A stretch of 29,162 nucleotides of DNA from positions 1-29,162 of the IMG/VR virus record IMGVR_UViG_3300027824_000087, one strand, 5' to 3'. A program made the translations under genes and the position numbers. Positions within the stretch are counted from its first letter, which is position 1. Each line of letters begins with the position of its first letter. This DNA is from a virus. Below, piece after piece: positions 1-6,443 of this stretch. A model generated the notes under the pieces. The model was not told the DNA's origin and did not search any database. It was given only the letters and a program-made list of their open reading frames with translations.

Positions 1-61
1 CGAGCGGGGTGCCGTGCTCGCACCACGCGAACAGGTCGCCGTCAGGCAGGATGTGCGCCAC
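1..61 (-). CDS. N-terminus of a leftward gene, cut by the window edge
   Basis: Reading leftward from a GTG at 61 gives 20 residues beginning MAHILPDGDLFAWCEHGTPL with no stop before the window ends. The product is not recognised. The start is supported by a -10-like GATAAT on the minus strand (plus positions 68-73) that lies six bases before the GTG, the spacing of a leaderless actinobacterial gene. The gene diverges from the rightward block that begins at 150. Only 61 bases are visible, so a chance open frame cannot be excluded. Confidence 0.45.
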   Translation of the reverse strand, partial: MAHILPDGDLFAWCEHGTPL

Positions 62-149
62 CCCCCCATTATCGCGTCCCGCCCGTCTCGACGCGAGCAC
101 CGCCACCCCGGAGTTGCCCCCCACGCGAGACTGCATTACGATGAATTAC
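62..149. promoter_or_regulatory. Divergent promoter region with two leaderless-type promoters
   Basis: Rightward: TTGCCC at 114-119, a 17-base spacer, TACGAT at 137-142, then seven bases to the ATG at 150. Leftward: GATAAT on the minus strand (plus 68-73) six bases before the GTG at 61, with no clear -35. Both -10 boxes sit where transcription would begin on the start codon, giving messages with no leader. The rightward promoter argues for the ATG at 150 over the in-frame ATG at 141, which overlaps the -10 box. Confidence 0.5.
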
Positions 150-596
150 ATGACAGCATCCCGGGCCCTCCCCCGCGAGTCCTGGTGCGCGCAGCATCAC
201 CAGGACCGCGGCGAATGCGAGCCCTATGACCGCCACGGCCACACCATGCGGTTCCGCGAAGACCTGTGGGGTGAGGTGGAGAGCACCGCCGCGGCGGAGA
301 AATCCGACATCACCACGTTCCTCACCGAAGCCGCCGAAGCCATGCTCGGGTATATCCGCTGCCACCGCTGCCCACCCGGCGCTGATCCTGTCCCCGCGGA
401 GTACGGGGACCTGACGGGCAAGCCCCTGCGGGATTGGGTCGCCGGCGCGGTGAAGCAGGTCCAGCGGCAGCATCCCCGCCACGAACCCGTCTGGATCGGC
501 GCGGAACCCCCCGTACCCGCCCCGGTCGTGTTCATGCCCCCCACACCCGCCCCGGTCCCGGACCACGGCGGCAAGAAAGGACGGGCGAACGCATGA
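150..596 (+). CDS. Small protein with a possible ribbon-helix-helix segment
   Basis: A 148-residue product. Residues about 30-70 read as a beta strand (MRFREDLW) followed by two helices ending in FLTEAAEAML. This resembles the ribbon-helix-helix DNA-binding fold of small phage and plasmid repressors, in which a short strand contacts the operator. A C-H-x-C pair sits near YIRCHRCPPG, and the C-terminus is Pro-rich and then basic (GGKKGRANA). It is the first gene of the rightward block and overlaps the next gene by four bases (ATGA), so it is probably the promoter-proximal gene of an operon. The DNA-binding role is inferred from the pattern only; the family is not recognised. Confidence 0.6.
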   Translation: MTASRALPRESWCAQHHQDRGECEPYDRHGHTMRFREDLWGEVESTAAAEKSDITTFLTEAAEAMLGYIRCHRCPPGADPVPAEYGDLTGKPLRDWVAGAVKQVQRQHPRHEPVWIGAEPPVPAPVVFMPPTPAPVPDHGGKKGRANA

Positions 597-1186
597 GCAA
601 CCAGCCCGTCTACCGCCGGCCGCCACGCTCCCACGCCGGCTCCTGCCGGTGCCCCCGCTGCGCCCCCTTCGCGCCCAGCATGAAAAACGGTGACTACGGG
701 ATCATCGGCCCCCTCCTGCTGATCGGCGGCCCCATCGCCGTGACCTGCTTCTGGCCCGTGATGGTCTGGCACGGGTACGGCGGGCCCACCGGGACGGCGT
801 GGCGGTGGGACATTCACTCCACCATCGCCGAGGCCGCCTACCTCGGCATCATCGGCTTCTGCGGCTTCCTGGTGTGGCTCGGGAACAGGCCCGCGACAGC
901 CGTCCGGCCGTCGTCCGGCAGGCTTGACGTCGAGGTGATGCCCCCGCCGCCCGCCAGTATCAGCGTCACGCTCCTGCCCGCCTGCGAGCACCCGTGCGCG
1001 GGGCCGCTGGTCAACCGCTTCGCCCTCAGCCCCGTCGCATGGTACTGCCCGGAATGCGACACGGGCCTGCCCCGCGAGTTCGGGGACCCGCGGCGTCCCT
1101 GTTGCGGCACCCGGCCGGGAGATGAGCACTGGTGGAACTGCGTCCACGCGGCACGCTGGCACGAACTGAACAACCGGGAAGGATGA
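593..1186 (+). CDS. Membrane protein with two predicted helices and Cys motifs
   Basis: A 197-residue product starting at an ATG that overlaps the previous stop. The N-terminus is basic and Cys-containing (CRCPRC). It is followed by a hydrophobic stretch from about residue 35 (IIGPLLLIGGPIAVTCFWPVM) and another around residues 85-100 (AYLGIIGFCGFLVWLG), so two transmembrane helices are likely. The C-terminal half is soluble and carries several Cys (ACEHPC, YCPECD, RPCCG) and could bind zinc. The last residues end W-N-C-V-H-A-A-R-W-H. I do not recognise the family. Its place between two short genes in the leftmost operon gives no firm functional hint. Confidence 0.6.
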   Translation: MSNQPVYRRPPRSHAGSCRCPRCAPFAPSMKNGDYGIIGPLLLIGGPIAVTCFWPVMVWHGYGGPTGTAWRWDIHSTIAEAAYLGIIGFCGFLVWLGNRPATAVRPSSGRLDVEVMPPPPASISVTLLPACEHPCAGPLVNRFALSPVAWYCPECDTGLPREFGDPRRPCCGTRPGDEHWWNCVHAARWHELNNREG

Positions 1187-1311
1187 CCGTGGCTGAGGAG
1201 CAAAAGGTCAACGAGGAGTTCGCCGCCTTCGCCGACTGGTTCCGCGACATCAACCTGGAAGCCTCCGGTGTCCCGCCAGAGCAGATGGACCTGTGGCGGG
1301 ACCTGCGGTGA
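1183..1311 (+). CDS. Small acidic protein, 42 residues
   Basis: A short open frame starting at an ATG that overlaps the preceding stop (ATGA). The product begins MTVAEEQKVNEEFAAFADWF and ends MDLWRDLR. It is acidic, likely mostly helical, and has no Cys. The tight coupling to the upstream gene and the G/C-rich third positions favour a real gene. Its 3' end overlaps the promoter region of the lipoprotein gene that follows. Function unknown. Confidence 0.5.
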   Translation: MTVAEEQKVNEEFAAFADWFRDINLEASGVPPEQMDLWRDLR

Positions 1312-1337
1312 CCGGCATCCCCCGCTACGCTGGCCCG
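1303..1337 (+). promoter_or_regulatory. Probable leaderless promoter of the lipoprotein gene
   Basis: A -10-like TACGCT at 1326-1331 lies six bases before the GTG at 1338. A weak -35 (CTGCGG, 1303-1308) is 17 bases upstream of it. There is no purine-rich ribosome-binding site between the -10 and the GTG, which fits a leaderless transcript. Confidence 0.4.
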
Positions 1338-1889
1338 GTGAAACGCCTCCTCGCCGCCAGCGCGACCGCTCTGCTCCTCACCGGATGCGCCGCAGCCTCC
1401 GCATCCGCCACCCCGGCCGGTCATGGCCTGAAGAAAGTCCACGACCCCCGCCACGTCACCGGGACCATCCACGGCCACTGCGCCTACCGCGACCACGGGC
1501 AGCTGCCCGACCCCCGCTGCACCCCCGGGTCCATTGATCCGGCCGTCACCCAGGCGAACATCCACTCCACCATCTGCCGGTCCGGGTACACCAGGACAGT
1601 CCGGCCGCCCGAGGCGCAGACGGAACGGTTCAAGTTCCGCGTGGCCTACCCCGCTTACGGCGACCCGCATGCAGAGAAGACCGAACTCGACCACCTCGTG
1701 TCGCTGGAACTGGGCGGGTCGAACGACGCGGCCAACCTGTGGCCCGAGACTCCGCCGACACCTAACCCGAAGGACAGGGTGGAGAACGCGCTGAACCATG
1801 CTGTCTGCGACGGGCGGGTCACGCTCGCCGCGGCTCAGGACGCCATCGCCTCAGACTGGCTCACGGCCGAGGCGAAGCTCGGGCTGTGA
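1338..1889 (+). CDS. Exported lipoprotein with an HNH-nuclease-like domain
   Basis: A 183-residue product. Residues 1-17 form a lipoprotein signal: basic MKRLL, a hydrophobic core, then the lipobox L-T-G-C with Cys17 as the lipidated residue. The start is set at this GTG because upstream in-frame starts would bury the signal. Residues about 105-160 carry the core of an HNH (beta-beta-alpha metal) nuclease: DH at 118-119, LGGSNDAANLWP at about 125-136, then KDRVENALNHAVC. Other Cys (48, 61, 80, 157) could form disulfides outside the cell. HNH proteins near phage terminases usually help packaging inside the cell, so export is unexpected. It may instead degrade DNA at the cell surface. The domain call is a motif match. 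Confidence 0.7.
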   Translation: MKRLLAASATALLLTGCAAASASATPAGHGLKKVHDPRHVTGTIHGHCAYRDHGQLPDPRCTPGSIDPAVTQANIHSTICRSGYTRTVRPPEAQTERFKFRVAYPAYGDPHAEKTELDHLVSLELGGSNDAANLWPETPPTPNPKDRVENALNHAVCDGRVTLAAAQDAIASDWLTAEAKLGL

Positions 1890-2395
1890 GCGAGAATGGG
1901 ATCATCCCCTACGACCTGGCCGGCAACTGGTGCGAGGAGTGCGGCCGGGCCAAGAGCCTGCGCCTGTTCGGCTACCTCACGGGCTGCAGCCTCTGCGATG
2001 AGGTAGTCACCCGGCACAGGTGCACGAAACGGCCGGACCTTGAGAGCCTTGCGCTGGGCGAATCGTGGACCTGCCCGGACTGCGACACCCTCTGGACGAC
2101 GCGCGAGGAGGAAGAGACCTGCGGCGAATGCGGGCAGGGCATCGGCACCATGCGCAAGACATGGGACCGCGAACCGGGCGACCGGATCGATACCGCGCCG
2201 AGGCATGAGCCGCAGCCGTTCACGCCGTTCCGCAACGCCTTCTACAATTCGGCGCGGGTCCTGACGGACCGGCCCCAGCTCTCCCCGTTCTACGGGGTCG
2301 CCGCCACGTCCAGGCCCGGCCCGTTCGGGTCCTGCTACGAGACAGCCGGGGGCATCAAGGTCCACGTCAGGCCCGGATGCCGGTGCAAGACGTAG
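1886..2395 (+). CDS. Zinc-ribbon protein
   Basis: A 169-residue product with a GTG start overlapping the lipoprotein gene stop (GTGA). The first 95 residues carry at least three Cys pairs: CEECG near residue 12, CSLC near 32, then CPDC and CGEC around 59-80. This suggests one or two zinc ribbons. The C-terminal half is rich in Pro, Arg and aromatic residues and ends in a short Cys tail (PGCRCKT). Zinc-ribbon proteins of this size are common in actinophages and usually bind nucleic acid or protein. The family is not recognised and no enzyme motif is visible. Translation is probably coupled to the upstream gene. Confidence 0.6.
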   Translation: MSENGIIPYDLAGNWCEECGRAKSLRLFGYLTGCSLCDEVVTRHRCTKRPDLESLALGESWTCPDCDTLWTTREEEETCGECGQGIGTMRKTWDREPGDRIDTAPRHEPQPFTPFRNAFYNSARVLTDRPQLSPFYGVAATSRPGPFGSCYETAGGIKVHVRPGCRCKT

Positions 2396-2404
2396 CGCGT
2401 CGAC

Positions 2405-2440
2405 TTGGCATCACCCGCCCCGCTACACCATAGTTTGCCC
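2405..2440 (+). promoter_or_regulatory. Probable leaderless promoter
   Basis: TTGGCA at 2405-2410, an 18-base spacer, CATAGT at 2429-2434, then six bases to the ATG at 2441. The -35 matches TTGACA at five of six positions. No ribosome-binding site precedes the ATG, consistent with a leaderless start. This is the clearest promoter in the left third of the window. Confidence 0.6.
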
Positions 2441-3133
2441 ATGAGCAGCGAGGTTCCTTGCGATGGACCATGCAACTCCCGGTGGCGTAAGGTCGACGCC
2501 GAATACCGCAAGGCCATCCTGGAATACGACCCCCTCAACGCCGAGCAGTCACGCCCGTCACCCCCCGAACTCCAGCCTGTCTACGGCGACCCCTGGTGCG
2601 GACGGTGCAAGAACCAGATCCACGAGCAGCTCTCCCAGCTTGACGACCTCGCCTGCCTCCTGTCCGCGCTCCCCCCGAGCGTCAACGCCCGCAACGACGA
2701 CAAAGCCGGCAAGGTCAGCGGCAGCCGCGAAGTCCCGTCCCCGTCGCGGCGCATGGATGACCTCGCCGAACTCGGCCAGTGGCTCCGCGACTGGGAATCC
2801 GTCGCACGCGGAGACGACCCGAAACCGCACCGCGGCTACCTCGCCTCCGAGATCACCACCATCACCGCATGGCTCGTCGCCCACTTCGCCAGCCTGATCA
2901 CCCACCCGGACGTGGGGGTTGACTTCGGCCGGGAGACAAAACACTGGCACCGGGAACTGCTGGAGAAGTCGCGCGCCGGGCAAGTCGACAAGCACGTCAA
3001 ACGGCCGTGCCCCCGCTGCCGTCTTTACACGCTCTGGGCCCGTGACGGCGAGGACTACATCAGGTGTATCAACGAGGAATGCAACCGGCGGATGACCCGT
3101 GAGGAACTCGCCGCGCTTGACCCTGCGGCGTAG
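2441..3133 (+). CDS. Actinophage protein with a C-terminal zinc ribbon
   Basis: A 230-residue product. The ATG at 2441 is chosen over an upstream TTG at 2405 because the latter lies inside the -35 box of the promoter. The N-terminus has Cys pairs (CDGPC, WCGRC). The central helical part (MDDLAELGQWLRDWESVARG, about residues 115-134) is typical of a family of small phage proteins found upstream of terminases in actinophages. Residues about 185-218 form a zinc ribbon with CPRC and CINEEC. Such proteins are often annotated only as domains of unknown function (it resembles DUF7341). A DNA-binding or packaging-accessory role is possible from the position but not shown. Confidence 0.65.
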   Translation: MSSEVPCDGPCNSRWRKVDAEYRKAILEYDPLNAEQSRPSPPELQPVYGDPWCGRCKNQIHEQLSQLDDLACLLSALPPSVNARNDDKAGKVSGSREVPSPSRRMDDLAELGQWLRDWESVARGDDPKPHRGYLASEITTITAWLVAHFASLITHPDVGVDFGRETKHWHRELLEKSRAGQVDKHVKRPCPRCRLYTLWARDGEDYIRCINEECNRRMTREELAALDPAA

Positions 3134-3134
3134 C

Positions 3135-3163
3135 TTGTTCCCTGGTGGTTGTACAGATACAGT
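3135..3163 (+). promoter_or_regulatory. Candidate promoter upstream of the terminase block
   Basis: TTGTTC at 3135-3140 and TACAGT at 3158-3163 are separated by 17 bases. Transcription would begin near 3170, just before AGGAG at 3172-3176 and the ATG at 3181. This could be the late promoter of the terminase and downstream genes. Base composition here is locally A/T-rich compared with the flanking genes. Confidence 0.45.
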
Positions 3164-3180
3164 TTAGTCCCAGGAGAACC

Positions 3181-3303
3181 ATGTCCTCTGCCCGGAGACG
3201 GCGCGGAGGGCATTTTTTCATGTCCGGAGGTGTGTTCTGGTCGTCATCACGAGCCCGGGCATGCTCCTCACCGTCCCCGAGGCAGCCGAGGTCGCCGGGG
3301 TGA
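3181..3303 (+). CDS. Possible leader peptide, 40 residues
   Basis: A short frame with a good ribosome-binding site (AGGAG at 3172-3176) before an ATG at 3181. The product starts MSSARRRRGGHFFMSGGVFW and is very basic and Ser/Arg/Pro-rich, which is also what a chance reading of G/C-rich DNA gives. It spans a terminator-like hairpin and ends inside the next gene, so if translated it could act as a leader peptide affecting readthrough. Coding status is uncertain. Confidence 0.25.
   Translation: MSSARRRRGGHFFMSGGVFWSSSRARACSSPSPRQPRSPG
3184..3218 (+). terminator. Intrinsic terminator-like hairpin with a T run
   Basis: TCCTCTGC (3184-3191) pairs with GCGGAGGG (3203-3210), with G-T wobbles at two positions, across an 11-base loop. 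CA and six T follow (3213-3218). This is the only hairpin plus T-run I found in the window. It lies only about 20 bases after the -10 box at 3158-3163, so it could either end the upstream operon or attenuate the transcript that enters the terminase block. Confidence 0.45.
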
Positions 3304-3452
3304 AACCCGACCGGATCCGCAAGTGGGACCGCCGCGGCCACCTGGAGCGGGCAGGGCTGAACGAGCGCGGGTGGCCGTTGTACCGGGCACTGGACGTGGC
3401 GAAATGCAAACACAAGTTCCAGGGGTATGCGCGGGGCGAGGAAGCCGCGTGA
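3261..3452 (+). CDS. Small MerR/excisionase-type helix-turn-helix protein
   Basis: A 63-residue product. Residues 3-45 match the winged-helix pattern of MerR-like and excisionase-like proteins: LTVPEAAEVAGV (helix and turn), then a recognition helix around VKPDRIRKWDRRG, and a wing ending WPLYRALDV. The ATG at 3261 has no good ribosome-binding site. GGAGG at 3226-3230 is instead placed six bases before an in-frame CTG at 3237, which would add eight residues. Its position two genes before the large terminase makes a small-terminase-like DNA-recognition role conceivable, since lambda Nu1 has a similar winged helix, but it is much shorter than a usual small subunit. A transcription regulator is the plainer reading. 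Confidence 0.65.
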   Translation: MLLTVPEAAEVAGVKPDRIRKWDRRGHLERAGLNERGWPLYRALDVAKCKHKFQGYARGEEAA

Positions 3453-3646
3453 CCATCACCGCAGCGCAAGCCGAGCCCGGCGACATCCTCCTCGACACAG
3501 CGGGGACAGCATGGCAGCGGGGGCCTGAGGTTTTCACGTGGGCGAAGTTCAGCGGCCCCGTCGCCTACTACGGCCCCTGGTCCGACGCCTACGGCCCCCA
3601 GGGGGAACTCACCCTCCTGGTACGCGACGGGAAACCCGCAGCCTGA
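3449..3646 (+). CDS. Small conserved-looking phage protein, 65 residues
   Basis: A GTG start overlaps the stop of the HTH gene (GTGA). The product begins MTITAAQAEPGDILLDTAGT and continues through an aromatic segment (FTWAKFSGPVAYYGPW) that looks like short beta strands, with no Cys or catalytic motif. Upstream extensions of the frame run through the HTH gene and are rejected. The gene sits between a regulator and the terminase and is probably co-transcribed with both. Function unknown. Confidence 0.55.
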   Translation: MTITAAQAEPGDILLDTAGTAWQRGPEVFTWAKFSGPVAYYGPWSDAYGPQGELTLLVRDGKPAA

Positions 3647-3664
3647 CCGCACAGGGGGGCGCCC

Positions 3665-5458
3665 GTGGACGCCGCCGACCTCCCCGAAGGCTTCGAGCAG
3701 TGGCCACCCGAAATCCAGAAGCGGTTCCTCGAGGAATACCATGCCCTGTACTTCCCGAAGCTCCGCTGGTGGCAGCGCCCCGAGAGCGACGAGGAAGACA
3801 GCGGACCCCGCCCGAAGCAGCTGCCCCCGGATCACCCGCGTCACGGTGACCCCGACAACCGGGGTTACCGTTGCGGCTGCCCCCACGGCATCCCCGACTG
3901 CCCGGAATGCCCGCCGTGCCCAGGAAACCCTGACTGGTCCATCTGGCTCAACCTCACCGGCCGGGGGACAGGGAAGACAAAGGCCGGGTCCAACTGGACG
4001 CTGGAAATGGCGCTGTCCAAGCCGGACATCCACGTCGGCGTCTGCGGACCAACCTACGATGATGTCCGCGCGGTGTGCCTTGAGGGTGAGTCGGGGCTGA
4101 TCGCCGAGGCGAAGCGCAACGGCGTCGACATCGCGGACTACAACAAGAACCGGCAGGAGATCACCCTCCCGAACGGGTCCAAGATCCGCGGGTTCTCCGC
4201 CGAGAAACCGGACTCCATCCGGGGCCAGAACCTGTCCTACGTGTGGTTCGACGAGCTGGCCAGCATCCGCTACTTCGAGTTCTACCACGAGGGCCTCATG
4301 CCCGCGTTGCGTAAGGGTGACCGGCCCCGGCTGATGATCACCACGACGCCGAAGCGCATCCGGCTGATCCGCAAGCTCATCGAAGACGCCAAAAGTGAGT
4401 TCACCGGCAAGGATGGTGCTCCCGGCACCGGCGTCCACATCACCGAGGCCATCAGCGCGGAGAACATCCACTTCAGCCGGGCGCAGCGGGAACGGCTGGA
4501 ACGGGAGTACGCCGGCAACCCGGTCATGCTGCAGCAGGAACTCCAGGGCAAGCTCCTCGCCGACGCCGCCGGGTCCCTGTTCCCCGTCGAGCAGTTCAAC
4601 GAGACCCGCGTCTACCAGGACAAGGACAAGCTCCCCCAGTGGCGCAGGGTCGTGGTCGCCCTGGATCCAGCCACTACGTCCAAAGACTCCAGCGACGAGT
4701 CCGGCATCGTGGTGCTGGCCGAGGGAGACGACGGGGACTTCTACTGCCTTGAGGACTGCTCCGGGAAGTTCAGCCCCGACCAGCAGATGCGCGTCGTCGC
4801 CGAGGCGTACTACCGGCACAACGCGGACTGCGTAGTCGCCGAGGTCAACATGACCGGCGACTACATGCGCGCCCTCCTGTCGACCGTCGACCCGAACATC
4901 CCGCTCCGCACCGTGCACGGCATGAAAGGCAAGGTCAGCCGGGCGCAAGGCCCCTCGTCGCTGTTCAGTCAGGGGCGCATCCATCACGTCGGCGACAACT
5001 TCCGGCAGCTCGAGGACCAGCTCTCCGCGATGGCCGAGGGTGATGACCGGAACCGGATGCGGGACGACCGCGCCGACGCCTGGGTCTGGGCGATGATCCA
5101 CCTGTCCGGGTCCGGTCAGGGGAACTGGGCGCAGGTCTACGGGTTCCGCGACTGCCACAAGTGCGGCGCCAGGGTCAACGAGGACAAGGACAAGCGCTGC
5201 CACAACTGCGGCTGCGAGATCGAGCCCGTCAAGCCCAAGCACGCCGGGGGCAGGCCCGCGCAGGTCCCCTGGTCAGAGGCGTACCTGAAGACATGCCCGA
5301 AGTGCGAGGCGAAGTACACGCCGAAAGAGCGGTCCTGCCCTAAGTGTGCGCCGAGCCCGGAGACTTACCTGGCCCGCGCCTTGGCTGCGTCATCGCCGGG
5401 AGGGGCCGGGAAGCTCGGGTACACCGGGGGGAACTGGCTGGCCGGAAGACGACTCTGA
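3665..5458 (+). CDS. terL: Terminase large subunit (DNA-packaging ATPase/nuclease)
   Basis: A 597-residue product starting at GTG. It is the motor that cuts the concatemeric genome and pumps it through the portal. The ATPase domain has the Walker A GRGTGKT at 99-105 and Walker B VWFDEL at 193-198 (acidic pair D196-E197), followed by the coupling-motif region ITTTP. The RNase H-like nuclease domain shows D334 (ALDP), E393 (VAEVN) and D471 (RADAW), the expected three acidic residues. Beyond the usual end near residue 485 there is an extra tail with two Cys4 zinc-ribbon motifs: C497/C500/C512/C515 and C544/C547/C558/C561. A further Cys cluster lies near residues 70-90, before the ATPase. The gene is intact. 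No typical small subunit is visible directly upstream. Confidence 0.95.
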   Translation: MDAADLPEGFEQWPPEIQKRFLEEYHALYFPKLRWWQRPESDEEDSGPRPKQLPPDHPRHGDPDNRGYRCGCPHGIPDCPECPPCPGNPDWSIWLNLTGRGTGKTKAGSNWTLEMALSKPDIHVGVCGPTYDDVRAVCLEGESGLIAEAKRNGVDIADYNKNRQEITLPNGSKIRGFSAEKPDSIRGQNLSYVWFDELASIRYFEFYHEGLMPALRKGDRPRLMITTTPKRIRLIRKLIEDAKSEFTGKDGAPGTGVHITEAISAENIHFSRAQRERLEREYAGNPVMLQQELQGKLLADAAGSLFPVEQFNETRVYQDKDKLPQWRRVVVALDPATTSKDSSDESGIVVLAEGDDGDFYCLEDCSGKFSPDQQMRVVAEAYYRHNADCVVAEVNMTGDYMRALLSTVDPNIPLRTVHGMKGKVSRAQGPSSLFSQGRIHHVGDNFRQLEDQLSAMAEGDDRNRMRDDRADAWVWAMIHLSGSGQGNWAQVYGFRDCHKCGARVNEDKDKRCHNCGCEIEPVKPKHAGGRPAQVPWSEAYLKTCPKCEAKYTPKERSCPKCAPSPETYLARALAASSPGGAGKLGYTGGNWLAGRRL

Positions 5459-5471
5459 GGTTTCCCGCTAG

Positions 5472-5483
5472 TAGAGTGACGGC
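5472..5483 (+). promoter_or_regulatory. Leaderless-type -10 box
   Basis: TAGAGT at 5472-5477 lies six bases before the GTG at 5484. I see no convincing -35. The 25-base gap after the terminase has no other signal, and the GTG has no ribosome-binding site, so a leaderless start is the simplest reading. Confidence 0.4.
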
Positions 5484-5684
5484 GTGAACAAGAAGTGGCT
5501 CTCGGTCGAGGATGTCGTGGATGAACTGGGCATCGGCAAGATGACCGTCTACCGCCTGCTGCGAGCCGGAACTATCCCCTCTCACCAGTTCGGCCGTCTC
5601 TACCGCGTCAGGCCGGAAGACCTCAAGGCGTACATCCGCGACTCCCGCGTGGCAGCCGGGAAGGCTACTGCGGAGGGCACTTGA
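5484..5684 (+). CDS. Excisionase-family helix-turn-helix protein
   Basis: A 66-residue product matching the small winged-HTH proteins of the excisionase/MerR type (HTH_17). It has WLSVEDVVDELGIGKMTVYR followed by LLRAGTIPSHQFGR and LYRVRPEDLKAYI. The first helix-turn-helix occupies residues 5-23, and the wing and second helix follow. The family includes phage Xis and plasmid regulators; without an integrase in the window, a transcription-control role is more likely. The next gene starts within its stop codon (TTGA). With the gene at 3261 it makes two HTH proteins bracketing the terminase. Confidence 0.8.
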   Translation: MNKKWLSVEDVVDELGIGKMTVYRLLRAGTIPSHQFGRLYRVRPEDLKAYIRDSRVAAGKATAEGT

Positions 5685-5953
5685 GTCTCACCCGCCAGGA
5701 GAAGACCGCCGCCCAGGCCATCTTCACTACCCGCCCCGACAGGCCCTGCGAGTTCTGCGGCGGTTACCACCTCAGGCAAGGCGAAGCGGGAAGCGTCCAG
5801 AAGGTCTGCCCGCGCATCAAGCGGATGGTGTTCCACCCCAACGGCAACCTGATCGAGGTCGAGTACTGGCAGCACGGCCACTGGGACGAGACCGGCGTTA
5901 TCTGGCCTGAAGACGCATTCGACCCTGAAGACAGCGCCGGGAGCCGCGAATGA
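5681..5953 (+). CDS. Small phage protein with a CxxC motif
   Basis: A 90-residue product. The TTG start at 5681 overlaps the previous stop and is preceded by GGAGGG (5672-5677) at good spacing, which decides the start. Residues 22-30 hold CEFCGGYH, and a later Cys (KVCPRIKR) could complete a zinc site. The middle is a predicted beta pair (MVFHPNGNLIEVEYW) and the end is acidic. Similar short proteins occur near packaging genes in actinophages. Function unknown. Confidence 0.6.
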   Translation: MSLTRQEKTAAQAIFTTRPDRPCEFCGGYHLRQGEAGSVQKVCPRIKRMVFHPNGNLIEVEYWQHGHWDETGVIWPEDAFDPEDSAGSRE

Positions 5954-6219
5954 CCCTGTTCGGGAACCAGTCCATCCGCCCCGGGACCACCATCACCCGG
6001 GAAACCTGGGTCGTGGTCCGCAACACCGACCTCCCCGAACGGCTGAAGCACACCGAAGGGGACTTCGGTACCCGCGAGGAAGCACTGGAGAAGGCCGCGC
6101 ACCTCAAGGCGATCGGCATGCCCGGCCGGGTCGGCGTCCGCCATGAGATGACCATCACCCACGCCGACCCGGTGGAATGGCTGGAGCAGACCCTGGTACC
6201 CGGGGAGGGGGCCGCGTGA
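5950..6219 (+). CDS. Small hypothetical protein, 89 residues
   Basis: The ATG at 5950 overlaps the previous stop by four bases. The product has an N-terminal beta-rich part (TITRETWVVVRN), a helix with many charged residues (TREEALEKAAHLKAIG), and a further strand (VGVRHEMTITH). It has no Cys, signal or membrane segment. It appears to be one compact alpha/beta domain of unknown function, co-transcribed with its neighbours. Confidence 0.55.
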   Translation: MTLFGNQSIRPGTTITRETWVVVRNTDLPERLKHTEGDFGTREEALEKAAHLKAIGMPGRVGVRHEMTITHADPVEWLEQTLVPGEGAA

Positions 6220-6443
6220 ACGAAGGGCAGGTCCCCGGCCCGATGCCCCCCGACCCGTTCAGCCCGGCCGCCGTCCCTGACCTGGCCCAGCTCGCGGCCG
6301 GCAACTTCAACTGGTTCAGCGCGCACCTCGCAGCCGGGTTCACTGAAGGTCAGGCATTGCACCTGACCACCACGTACGTGACCGCGATCCTGTCGGTGAT
6401 GCTCACGAACGCGGCGCAGCAGCAGGCTCCTGGAGGCGTGTGA
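6216..6443 (+). CDS. Small hypothetical protein, 75 residues
   Basis: The GTG at 6216 follows a strong purine run (GGGGAGGGGG, 6202-6211) and overlaps the previous stop. The first 30 residues are Pro-rich and disordered. The rest is helical and amphipathic, with a hydrophobic stretch near the end (TYVTAILSVMLTNAA) that is too short to be sure of a membrane helix. The next gene begins immediately after its stop. Function unknown; it links the packaging genes to the carbohydrate cassette. Confidence 0.5.
   Translation: MNEGQVPGPMPPDPFSPAAVPDLAQLAAGNFNWFSAHLAAGFTEGQALHLTTTYVTAILSVMLTNAAQQQAPGGV

Noticed and set aside
141-149. ATG at 141 as start of the first rightward gene
   Set aside because: It overlaps the -10 box TACGAT; the ATG at 150 fits leaderless transcription.
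3218-5242. Long minus-strand open frame opposite the terminase (674 codons)
   Set aside because: It mirrors the codon structure of the terminase gene, which has clear catalytic motifs. Long antisense frames are expected in G/C-rich coding DNA.
5484-5684. True excisionase of an integration module
   Set aside because: No integrase, attachment repeat or tRNA end is visible in the window, so only the fold can be claimed.
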